Shown: in pieces, positions 1 through 5,347 of the stretch
How the letters are laid out: every line of letters starts with the position of its first letter
How positions within the stretch are numbered: position 1 is the first letter of the stretch
Source of the DNA: Dehalococcoidia bacterium
Lineage (GTDB): Bacteria > Chloroflexota > Dehalococcoidia > SM23-28-2
Reading direction: 5' to 3'
Assembly: GCA_022866185.1 (NCBI GenBank)
Contig: JALHUG010000141.1
Coordinates: 1-6,611, forward strand
DNA: 6,611 bases
Translations under genes and position numbers: made by a program
The notes under the pieces: model-generated
The model's database searches: none
Seen by the model: the letters and a program-made list of their open reading frames with translations, nothing else
What the model was told of the DNA's origin: nothing

Positions 1-775
1 CCTCGGCCTGCATGCCCCGCTCCTCGGCGAAGAAGCGCACCCGACAGGCCGTCTCCCGCTCCAGATACTGCCACACCTGGCTGCCCGTCCGACCGGCCAC
101 CAGCACCTGGGCCGTGGGGTCGGTGAAATAGGCCAGCGCCCGCCGATAGAGCGCTACGTCCAATCGCCAGCAGTCCAGCAGGCGTTGCAGGCGGGGGCCG
201 GCTCCTCCCACCAGGGTCAGGATGGCCAGGTCGGAAGGCGAGTCGATGTCGAACTGGCTGGAGACGCTGCGAGGCAACGGCCGCGGCGACAGGCCGGCCT
301 GCTCGGCCAGCAGGCGGGCCAGCGGGTTGTCGGTGTCGGGTGGAGTGATCTTCTTGAGGGCCTCCCCTGGCGAGAAGGCCACCAGATCCGCCGAGTAGAA
401 GTTGTTGGTGATGACCAGGCCATCGCCTCGCCCCAGCTCCTGGGCGATGCCCACGAACTCCTGAGCCGAGAGGAGAGGAAGACTGCCGCCGCTGAAATAG
501 ACGGGCTTCTCCAGACCAAACCTATCGATCAGCCCGGCCAGACGGCGGCCGAACTGGAAGGCACCGGCGTCCACATCCACGACGATGGCCGCAGGCAGGT
601 CTGCCAGCCCCTCCGGCGAGTCGGCGACAAGGATGGCGGAGGCGAAGGCACCGGTGGAGAGGGCTCGCTCCAGGCTATCGATGGTGGCAGCGCGGCGAGC
701 GGCCGCCACCATCTCCTCCAGGGGGCTGCCACTCAGCCCGCCCAGGAAGGCTACAAGGGTGGGAGCCTCAGACAA
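1..775 (-). CDS. GT-A nucleotidyltransferase-like protein, 3' end outside window
   Basis: An uninterrupted reading frame of about 258 codons runs off the left edge, so the C-terminus is missing. I do not recognise a named gene. Visible parts are an N-terminal hydrophobic strand ending in FLGG (10-13), then AARRAATIDSLERAL, VVDVDAG (65-71), VYFSGGSLPLL (92-102), VITNNFYSADLVAFSP (121-136) and FDIDSPSDLAIL (175-186). The last motif resembles the DIDTPxDL signature closing the GT-A fold of MobA/CofC-type nucleotidyltransferases, but no clear catalytic signature is visible, so substrate and activity are unknown. About 70 further residues, including AGRTGSQVW and EERGMQ, follow the fold. The chosen start is a TTG 22 nt after the hpf stop. 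It is the first possible start after an in-frame TAG and keeps the FLGG strand, but has no good ribosome binding site. An ATG at 712, preceded by GGAGGAG, is the alternative. It is probably cotranscribed with hpf. Confidence 0.72.
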   Translation of the reverse strand, partial: MSEAPTLVAFLGGLSGSPLEEMVAAARRAATIDSLERALSTGAFASAILVADSPEGLADLPAAIVVDVDAGAFQFGRRLAGLIDRFGLEKPVYFSGGSLPLLSAQEFVGIAQELGRGDGLVITNNFYSADLVAFSPGEALKKITPPDTDNPLARLLAEQAGLSPRPLPRSVSSQFDIDSPSDLAILTLVGGAGPRLQRLLDCWRLDVALYRRALAYFTDPTAQVLVAGRTGSQVWQYLERETACRVRFFAEERGMQAE

Positions 776-797
776 GTCATCAGGAGGAAACCCCTAC

Positions 798-1370
798 CTA
801 CGGCGCCTCGGGGATGATCATGCCGTAGTCCCCGTCGCGCCGCCGATAGAGGAGGGCGTAGGTGTCAGCATCGGCGTCGAAGAAGAGGAAGAAGTCGTGA
901 TGCAGAAGCTCCATTTGCTCGATGGCCTCCTCCTCGCTCATCGGCTTTACCGGAAAACGCTTAACGCGCACTACCCGTCCCAAAACGGTCTCTTCCTCCT
1001 GCTCCTCCTCAGCTTCCTCAGGCACGGCGGCCTTTCCGGCCAGGGCCGCCCCTTTGGCCTTGAGATGCTTGTCGCTGCGATACACCTTCTCCTTGTAGCG
1101 CCGCACCTCGTTGGACAGGCTGTCGGCGGCGGCGTCGATGACGGGCAGCAGGCGAGGGCCTCTCTCTTCTGCCCGCAGGTAGGTGCCATTACAGTTCACG
1201 GTTAGCTGCACCACGAACCGCCGGGCGTTCTCGCCCCCCTCCTGCTTCAGCTCAACTACCGCCTCATTCACCAGCGGCAGATAGCGGGCCAAACGGCTCA
1301 GCTTGCGGGTCGTGTACTCTCGCAGGCTATCGGTGACGGGGACATGCCGTGAACGAAAGGTGAGCTCCAT
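798..1370 (-). CDS. hpf: Long-form ribosome hibernation promoting factor HPF
   Basis: Binds the 30S subunit and, in its long form, drives dimerisation of 70S ribosomes into inactive 100S particles when growth slows. The 190-residue product has the expected layout. The N-terminal S30AE/YfiA domain (about 1-105) begins MELTFRSRHVPVTDSLREY. An acidic Glu-rich linker covers about 117-127. The C-terminal dimerisation domain (about 130-190) has VVRVKRFPVKPMSEEEAIEQ, the HDFFLF segment and YRRRDGDYGMIIPE, which are hallmarks of the long family. The start at the ATG of 1370 aligns residue for residue with the start of Bacillus YvyD (MNYNIRGENIEVT). An in-frame TTG at 1376, closer to the GGGAGGA ribosome binding site, would add two residues. 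The gene has its own promoter and is followed 22 nt later by the nucleotidyltransferase-like gene. Identification is secure. Confidence 0.96.
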   Translation of the reverse strand: MELTFRSRHVPVTDSLREYTTRKLSRLARYLPLVNEAVVELKQEGGENARRFVVQLTVNCNGTYLRAEERGPRLLPVIDAAADSLSNEVRRYKEKVYRSDKHLKAKGAALAGKAAVPEEAEEEQEEETVLGRVVRVKRFPVKPMSEEEAIEQMELLHHDFFLFFDADADTYALLYRRRDGDYGMIIPEAP

Positions 1371-1421
1371 CTCCAATCAATCCTCCCTCTGCATACCCAA
1401 GCGGGGGCCTCCCGTGACTGC

Positions 1422-1451
1422 ATTTTAGAGCCAAGTGGCTTCCCCTTTCAA
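1422..1451 (-). promoter_or_regulatory. Probable sigma-70-type promoter of hpf
   Basis: On the minus strand a -35 box TTGAAA (1446-1451) lies 18 bp before a -10 box TAAAAT (1422-1427). Each matches the consensus at five of six positions. Transcription would begin near 1415, giving a leader of roughly 45 nt before the hpf ATG with GGGAGGA in between. AT-rich hexamers at this spacing stand out in GC-rich DNA. The -35 box lies in a CTTGAAAGGGGAAG motif that recurs nearby. Confidence 0.6.
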
Positions 1452-1647
1452 GCACCGTGGCGTTTCGGGACAGGTGAGAGATCATGGGTGGCGACTTTCC
1501 AGATGTCCGTCCTAGTGGCTGCGGTCGATACAGTGCAGCTTCCCCTTTGAGCCCCCGCTCATCCTGAGCTTGTCGAAGGATGAGCGGCCAGAAAGCACCT
1601 GATGCTCCATGCCCCACCTACAGCGAAACACACATTCCCTTTCAAGC
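1438..1647. repeat. Three near-copies of GCTTCCCCTTTCAAGC
   Basis: Related short sequences occur at 1438-1453 (gcttcccctttcaagc), 1538-1552 (gcttcccctttgagc, exactly 100 bp on) and 1634-1647 (attccctttcaagc, 96 bp further). The block AGTGGCT precedes the first copy directly. It also occurs before the second copy, but 20 bp further away, which hints at a decayed larger duplication. The first copy, read on the minus strand, carries the -35 box of hpf. This could be chance or the trace of an old repeat. Confidence 0.35.
1555..1587. repeat. REP-like palindrome of the CTTCGACAAGCTCAGG type
   Basis: A perfect 11-bp inverted repeat (1555-1565 with 1577-1587) encloses an 11-nt loop, GAGCTTGTCGA. The core, reading TTCGACAAGCTCAGGAT on the minus strand, is a sequence I recognise as a very common dispersed palindrome in many unrelated bacterial genomes. 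It often makes spurious translations containing LRQAQDER. It sits in the 281 bp between the comF stop and the hpf start. No T-run follows on either side, so it does not look like an intrinsic terminator. Nothing else coding is seen between 1377 and 1651. Confidence 0.75.
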
Positions 1648-1651
1648 GCGA

Positions 1652-2359
1652 TCAGTCCTCGCGGGCGAAGGTAAGGGCCCAAACGGAGGCAGCGCCGGCC
1701 TGGCGCAGGGCGCGGGCGCAGGCATCGAGGGTGGCGCCGGTGGTCATGACGTCGTCGATGAGAAGAACGCGCCTGCCATCCACCCAGCGACGGTCAGCGA
1801 CAAAGGCGTCGGTCACGTTGCGCTTGCGTGCTTCCGCATCGGCGCTGCGAGCCTGGGGCGGAGTATTGCGACGGCGCGCCAGCCCTCGCCCGCCCAGAGG
1901 CAGGCCACACAGGCGCGAAACCTCTCGCGCCAGCATGGCCGACTGGTTGTAGCCCCGCAATCGCTCCCTTCTGGCGTATAGGGGCACCGCCATCAACAGG
2001 TCGGCCGCGATGGCCTCCTCTTCTACGTAGCGGGCCATGAGCTGCGCCATCGGCTGGGCCAGCGCGGAGAGGTAGTTGTACTTGAGAGCGTGCACCGCCT
2101 CCCGCGCCACGCCCTGATAGAGGTGGAGCGAGCGCGCCCCCTGGAAGGCGGGCCTCTCCTCCCGGCAGCGACCGCAAGCATCCCCCTGGCGCTGGGGCTG
2201 CCAGCATACGGGGCAGCGCGGCGGCCTAGCGCGGGGCAGTTCCGCCTGGCAGGACGAGCAGAGAAAGGAGCCATAGGCCCCGCAGCCGACACAGCGGGCC
2301 GGAAAGAGAACGTCCAGGACCGCCTGGCGCACACGGGCCAGAGGAGAAAGCGCTGCCAT
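1652..2359 (-). CDS. comF: ComF-family phosphoribosyltransferase
   Basis: A 235-residue cytoplasmic ComF-family protein. In Bacillus and Haemophilus, relatives are needed for uptake of transforming DNA, but in most bacteria the substrate is unknown. Eight N-terminal cysteines in pairs (C23/C26, C34/C37, C49/C52, C62/C65) suggest two zinc sites, the usual double-zinc-ribbon region of the family. The phosphoribosyltransferase domain follows, with LRGYNQ and the PRPP-binding motif VLLIDDVMTTGAT at about 198-210. The start is set at 2359 because GGGAGG lies six bases before that ATG. The in-frame ATG at 2377 would begin about 5 nt after the predicted transcription start and has no ribosome binding site. 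The gene is divergent from moaD, and no other competence gene is present. The name rests on family membership, not on evidence for competence. Confidence 0.93.
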   Translation of the reverse strand: MAALSPLARVRQAVLDVLFPARCVGCGAYGSFLCSSCQAELPRARPPRCPVCWQPQRQGDACGRCREERPAFQGARSLHLYQGVAREAVHALKYNYLSALAQPMAQLMARYVEEEAIAADLLMAVPLYARRERLRGYNQSAMLAREVSRLCGLPLGGRGLARRRNTPPQARSADAEARKRNVTDAFVADRRWVDGRRVLLIDDVMTTGATLDACARALRQAGAASVWALTFARED

Positions 2360-2388
2360 CGATTGCCTCCCTGTCATGGGTCGCTAGT

Positions 2389-2394
2389 ATTATA
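2389..2394 (-). promoter_or_regulatory. -10 box TATAAT upstream of comF
   Basis: A perfect TATAAT on the minus strand lies 29 nt before the comF ATG at 2359. It sits at the centre of an 11-bp palindrome, AGTATTATACT (2387-2397). No convincing TTGACA-like box is found 16-18 bp upstream, so only the -10 is called. The palindrome also gives a TATACT on the plus strand, which could weakly serve the divergent moaD operon. Confidence 0.5.
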
Positions 2395-2443
2395 CTGCCT
2401 TCGCCTTGCCCGATGGCCGGTTCGCCGTTGGTGGCTTGATTCT

Positions 2444-2510
2444 CGACCCCCGCCTGAAGGCGGGGGCATCGGATTCGCCTCCCCTTGCCCCAGCCTTCAG
2501 GCGGGGGTTG
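2444..2510. repeat. REPIN-like inverted pair of 20-nt palindromes
   Basis: The first unit (2447-2466, CCCCCGCCTGAAGGCGGGGG) is itself a hairpin with an 8-bp stem and a TGAA loop. The second unit (2488-2507) is its inverted copy, matching the reverse complement at 19 of 20 positions and also able to fold alone. The two are 21 nt apart and can instead pair with each other, from 2444-2461 to 2493-2510 with one mismatch. An outer GGTTCGC/GCGAACC pair (2419-2425 with 2514-2520) could close the structure. The region lies between divergent genes, so it cannot be a terminator for either neighbour. This arrangement matches REP doublets (REPINs). A leader structure is possible only if a moaD promoter lies upstream of it. 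No gene is seen between 2360 and 2606. Confidence 0.72.
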
Positions 2511-2606
2511 TGTGCGAACCCGATGGTTCAGAACCCCATCAATCATGAACCAGCCGCCTTGCCCCGCCTGAGAAGGCTGCATTACACTGGGAGCAGGTAA
2601 AAGGGC

Positions 2607-2864
2607 GTGAAGGTCAGGGTGAAGTTCTTCGCCGCTCTCCACGACATGACCGGCCAGCGCGAGCTGAATCTGGAGGTGCGAGACGGCCTGACGGTCGGCG
2701 AGCTCCAACGCGACCTCTGCGCTCGCTTCCCCCGCCTGGCCGACTACAGCGGCAGCCTGATGTACAGCGTGAACGCCGAATATGTCCCCGCTGACTACCC
2801 CCTGAGCGACGGCGATGAGGTAGCCTTCATCCCGCCGGTGAGCGGAGGCGCACATGCTCATTAG
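2607..2864 (+). CDS. moaD: Molybdopterin synthase sulfur carrier subunit MoaD
   Basis: A small beta-grasp, ubiquitin-like protein. It carries sulfur as a thiocarboxylate on its C-terminal glycine and delivers it to MoaE to form molybdopterin dithiolene. The 85-residue product opens with MKVRVKFFAALHDMTG and has the typical ending EVAFIPPVSGG (about 71-81). The family normally stops at Gly-Gly, but here four more residues (AHAH) follow before TAG. The extension would have to be trimmed before adenylation, unless this protein works differently. The start is a GTG with a close AAGGG, and an AGG lies nine bases upstream. A weak TTGCCC-18-TACACT (about 2559-2588) may be its promoter. The gene overlaps moaE by 11 nt. 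Confidence 0.93.
   Translation: MKVRVKFFAALHDMTGQRELNLEVRDGLTVGELQRDLCARFPRLADYSGSLMYSVNAEYVPADYPLSDGDEVAFIPPVSGGAHAH
2844..2848 (+). promoter_or_regulatory. moaE ribosome binding site inside MoaD Gly-Gly codons
   Basis: The GGAGG five bases before the moaE ATG is made by the codons GGA GGC that encode the catalytic Gly-Gly of MoaD. One sequence therefore serves both protein and translation signal. The moaD stop falls just inside moaE, suggesting tight coupling of the two subunits. Confidence 0.75.
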
Positions 2865-3288
2865 CATCACCGCCGACCCCCTCGAGCCCCAGCCCTTCAT
2901 CGGGCACGTCCGCCGCGACGAGACCGGGGCGGTCGCTCTCTTCCTGGGCGTCGTGCGCAACAACAACCTGGGACGGCGCGTCCTCCATCTGGAGTACGAT
3001 GCCTATACCGAGATGGCCGAGAAGAAGCTGCGGCAGGTGGCCGAGGAGGTCGCGGCGCGCTGGCCTATCACCGACATCGCCATCGCTCACCGCACCGGCC
3101 GCGTGGAGATAGGAGAGACCAGCCTCCTGGTGGTCGTCTCCTCCCCCCATCGCCACGAGGCCTTCGAGGCCTGTCAGCAAGCCGTGGACCGCATCAAGGA
3201 GGTCGTCCCCATCTGGAAGAAGGAGGTCTGGGAGGGAGGCGAGAGTTGGCTCGAGGGGGAAGGCCAAACCGCCGTTCAGCCTCAATGA
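2854..3288 (+). CDS. moaE: Molybdopterin synthase catalytic subunit MoaE
   Basis: The large subunit of the MoaD2-MoaE2 molybdopterin synthase. It converts cyclic pyranopterin monophosphate (precursor Z) to molybdopterin using sulfur from MoaD thiocarboxylate. The 144-residue length is usual. Conserved segments are GAVALFLGVVRNNNLGRRV (25-43), LEYDAYTEMAEKKL (46-59), HRTGRVEIGETSLLV (79-93), HRHEAF (99-104) and IKEVVPIWKKE (114-124). K115 and K122 or K123 correspond to the catalytic lysines of the E. coli enzyme. The start ATG has an ideal GGAGG five bases upstream and overlaps the end of moaD in the +1 frame. The last dozen residues (EGEGQTAVQPQ) look like a disordered tail. The pairing with moaD makes the function firm, but no other molybdenum-cofactor gene is in view. 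Confidence 0.96.
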   Translation: MLISITADPLEPQPFIGHVRRDETGAVALFLGVVRNNNLGRRVLHLEYDAYTEMAEKKLRQVAEEVAARWPITDIAIAHRTGRVEIGETSLLVVVSSPHRHEAFEACQQAVDRIKEVVPIWKKEVWEGGESWLEGEGQTAVQPQ

Positions 3289-3875
3289 CCAGCACTCATG
3301 TCAGCCCCAGCCCACCCCGCTTCTGCCCCCACTGCGGCGGTCACCTCAGCGAACGCCTCCCGGCGACGGAAGAGCGCCCCCGCCTGGTCTGCGACCAGTG
3401 CCAGCGCATCCTCTACTTTAACCCTAGGGTGGTGGCCGGGGTCATCGTCGCCCGCGGCGGCCGCCTTCTCCTTCTCCGCCGCGCCATCGAGCCCCGCCGC
3501 GGCACCTGGACCTTCCCCGCTGGCTACATGGAGATCGACGAGACGGCCGAGCAGGCAGCCGCACGAGAGGCAGAGGAGGAGGTCGGCCTAAAGGTGAAGG
3601 CAGGGCCGCTGGTGGGGGTCTACTCGCGGCCAGTCCCCGAGAGCCCAGGGGTACTGGTTGTGGTCTTCCAGGGGCAACAGCCGAGGGGCCGGGTGAAGAT
3701 CGGGTGCGAGGTGCTGGAGGCCCGCTGGTTTGCCCCGGACGACATCCCCTGGGACGATCTCTCCTTCGATACCACGCACTGGGCCCTGCGCGACTGGCTG
3801 CGGGCGCGCCACGACAGGCGCCGCCGCCGACCTCAGCGAGCGGCCCGCTTGTTCCCACCCCGTCGCGGCGGCTGA
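3285..3875 (+). CDS. Zinc-ribbon NUDIX hydrolase
   Basis: A NUDIX-family pyrophosphohydrolase of 196 residues that would cleave a nucleoside diphosphate linked to another group, using divalent metal. An N-terminal zinc ribbon has CPHC (14-17) and CDQC (36-39). The complete NUDIX box spans 80-102: G80, E86, R94, E95, E98, E99, G101, L102, fitting G-x5-E-x7-RE-U-xEE-xGU. The layout resembles COG1051-type ADP-ribose or NADH pyrophosphatases, but the substrate cannot be read from sequence. The start is set at 3285, where ATG and the moaE stop overlap as ATGA, indicating translational coupling. An upstream ATG at 3246 would lie inside moaE. The final roughly 25 residues are Arg/Pro-rich and overlap the 3' end of the convergent ATPase gene by 43 bp, so the tail may be a recent extension. 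Confidence 0.92.
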   Translation: MTSTHVSPSPPRFCPHCGGHLSERLPATEERPRLVCDQCQRILYFNPRVVAGVIVARGGRLLLLRRAIEPRRGTWTFPAGYMEIDETAEQAAAREAEEEVGLKVKAGPLVGVYSRPVPESPGVLVVVFQGQQPRGRVKIGCEVLEARWFAPDDIPWDDLSFDTTHWALRDWLRARHDRRRRRPQRAARLFPPRRGG

Positions 3876-5347
3876 GGCGGCGGGGCCTGATTCCTGGGCC
3901 GCCCCCGATAGTCGGGGGCCTTAATATCAAGGGGTGAGGACATGCTCACCTTGGTGTCGTACATCCGGGAGACCCAAGCGGCAGGAAGAGCCCTCTCCTG
4001 ATCCTTCCCTACAGTTATCACGGTCGGCAGCTTGGCGTTGTAGCGATAGTTGAGGATCTGGAACAGCTTCTCTTGAGCCCAGGGGGTAGCGGCGTGTACC
4101 CCCAGGTCGTCCAAGATGAGACAGGGAGCGGTGCGCACTGCCTCCAAGACATCATCGAGATGGCCAGCATCTGTGTGCTCCCGGGAGGCCGAACGCAGGT
4201 CATCCAGAAGGTCAGGAACGACGCAGAACTCAACACCGATGCCCCTGGCGCACAGGTAGTGGCCAATGGCCGCTGCCAAGTGGGTCTTGCCGCAGCCCGT
4301 TTCACCAAGCAGCACCAGCCAGCCCTCCGGGTTCTCGGCGTAGCCTCGTGCCGTGACGTACGCAACCCCAAGGCTCCGCAGAGCTTCCCGAACCAATGTC
4401 TGCAACCGTTCGCCCCAGACGTCCGACTCCTCCTGGCTTCGAAAGATGTCAGCGAGCTGGGTTTGCAGCGCGGTTCCGCTGTGCTGGAAGGTTTCGAAAG
4501 TCATCTCCCGGATGACCAGCAAATCCAGCCCACCGAGGGCGCCGGTCCGCCTCCCCAGCCCCCTCTCCAGCAGGAAAACCTGCGACAGGCTTGCATCGCC
4601 CAGGCGGGTGCGCAGCCGCTCGTCCATCTCCTCCAGGGGAGCGCTGGTGGTGAACACCGTCGGGAGGCGGTGGTTGTAGCGATGGTTGATTAGTTGGAAG
4701 AGCTTCTCCTGAGCCCAGGGGGTGGCAGTGTGAACCCCCAGGTCGTCCAGGATCACCAAGGGAGCGTTGCGCACCTCCTCGAACAGCTCATCGTAGGAGA
4801 CCTCGCTGTCCGGCCGGTAGGTGGCGCGAAGATGATCCAGCAGGTCCGCCACCGCCACAAAGAAGGCCGGCTGCCCCCGCTCGATGCAGACGTTGGCGAT
4901 GGCCGCCGCCAGGTGGGTCTTGCCGCAGCCGCTGGGCCCGCAGATAACCAGCCAGCCGCTGGGCTCCTGGGCAAACTCTCGCGCCGCCGCCACTGCCTTG
5001 GCGAATCTCTCCTGATTGGCCGGGTCAGTGCTGCGCCCGCGGCTCATCAGGTTGGCGAAGGTCAGGCGGGTGAGAGGCCCCAGGTTGCTGTAGCGTTGCA
5101 GGCGGGCCAGCCGCTCCTCCTCCCCCTCCGCCAGGACGCAACGACAGGGGAAGGCGCGACCGAAGTCGGGATGATCGAGGGGAACGTCCTTGCGCACGAA
5201 GCCCGCCCCCCGGCAGAGGGGGCAAACGCCCTCTTCCACCCTCTCGCCGGCCTCAGCGTCGGATGAGACGCCGATATCGGTCGAAGGGAGAGAGCTTGCG
5301 CCCAGGCCCTTCAGAATCTCGTCCAGCCTTCTCATAGTCCGGACCAT
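3833..5347 (-). CDS. Tandem AAA+ helicase-loader-like ATPase (DnaC/DnaI type) with zinc motif
   Basis: A 504-residue protein, about twice the length of DnaC or DnaI, which load the replicative helicase DnaB. Residues 42-70 hold CPLC and CRC (C42, C45, C68, C70), a likely zinc site as in DnaI-type N-domains. Module 1 has Walker A GPSGCGKT (137-144), Walker B LVILDD (197-202), sensor-like TTSAP (233-237) and RLGD (248-251). Module 2 has Walker A GETGCGKT (348-355), Walker B LILDD (410-414) and RMYD (461-464). Its sensor-1 stretch reads TVGKD, so it may be less active. The module ends in APDYRG, followed by a Pro/Arg tail. The gene is third in a row after dnaB and a dnaD-like gene, which supports helicase loading. 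Start ATG 5347 follows GGAAGG; M5 (5335) is an alternative. It overlaps the preceding gene by 95 nt. Confidence 0.88.
   Translation of the reverse strand: MVRTMRRLDEILKGLGASSLPSTDIGVSSDAEAGERVEEGVCPLCRGAGFVRKDVPLDHPDFGRAFPCRCVLAEGEEERLARLQRYSNLGPLTRLTFANLMSRGRSTDPANQERFAKAVAAAREFAQEPSGWLVICGPSGCGKTHLAAAIANVCIERGQPAFFVAVADLLDHLRATYRPDSEVSYDELFEEVRNAPLVILDDLGVHTATPWAQEKLFQLINHRYNHRLPTVFTTSAPLEEMDERLRTRLGDASLSQVFLLERGLGRRTGALGGLDLLVIREMTFETFQHSGTALQTQLADIFRSQEESDVWGERLQTLVREALRSLGVAYVTARGYAENPEGWLVLLGETGCGKTHLAAAIGHYLCARGIGVEFCVVPDLLDDLRSASREHTDAGHLDDVLEAVRTAPCLILDDLGVHAATPWAQEKLFQILNYRYNAKLPTVITVGKDQERALPAAWVSRMYDTKVSMSSPLDIKAPDYRGRPRNQAPPPQPPRRGGNKRAAR
3901..3919 (+). terminator. Possible terminator hairpin after the moaD-moaE-NUDIX operon
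   Basis: GCCCCCGA and TCGGGGGC form a perfect 8-bp stem with a TAG loop, 25 nt after the NUDIX stop, followed by CTTAATAT. The T-run is poor, so termination may be weak. On the other strand the same bases encode APDYRG near the C-terminus of the convergent ATPase, so the hairpin is constrained by that protein as well. Confidence 0.4.
4061..4138. repeat. Internal direct repeat, copy in AAA+ module 2
   Basis: These 78 bases match 4697-4774 at about 66 positions by eye (85%), offset by exactly 636 bp or 212 codons. They encode the Walker B region of module 2, including DDLGVHAATPWAQEKLFQ. Confidence 0.8.
4697..4774. repeat. Internal direct repeat, copy in AAA+ module 1
   Basis: Partner of the copy at 4061-4138. 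It encodes DDLGVHTATPWAQEKLFQ, which differs from module 2 at one of 18 residues. Similarity falls off on the amino-side stretch between Walker A and Walker B. Confidence 0.8.

Noticed and set aside
1327..1617. Minus-strand open frame of 96 codons containing LRQAQDER
   Set aside because: It is produced by the REP-like palindrome and runs into the hpf start. It has no ribosome binding site and no protein-like conservation.
2447..2466. Intrinsic terminator at the first palindrome
   Set aside because: No gene is transcribed into it from either side and no T-run follows.
2522..2539. Imperfect palindrome around GGTTCAGAACC as an operator
   Set aside because: Short, GC-typical and with no recognised regulator family; not strong enough to call.
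2406..2600. Plus-strand 64-codon frame in the comF-moaD region
   Set aside because: Most of its length is the inverted palindrome pair read through; no sensible start signal or domain.
2226..2966. Minus-strand 246-codon frame across comF start, the repeat and moaD/moaE
   Set aside because: It lies antisense to two well-identified genes and out of frame with comF. GC-rich DNA gives such long shadows.
4073..5266. Long plus-strand frames opposite the ATPase (4073-4693 and 4694-5266)
   Set aside because: Both mirror the duplicated ATPase modules (repeated SPGGxxVxPQVVQD) and have no domain of their own.
3833..5347. IstB-type transposition ATPase instead of a loader
   Set aside because: IstB is a close DnaC relative, but no IstA-like transposase or insertion-sequence ends are seen. 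The gene is embedded in a dnaB-dnaD operon and has a zinc motif.
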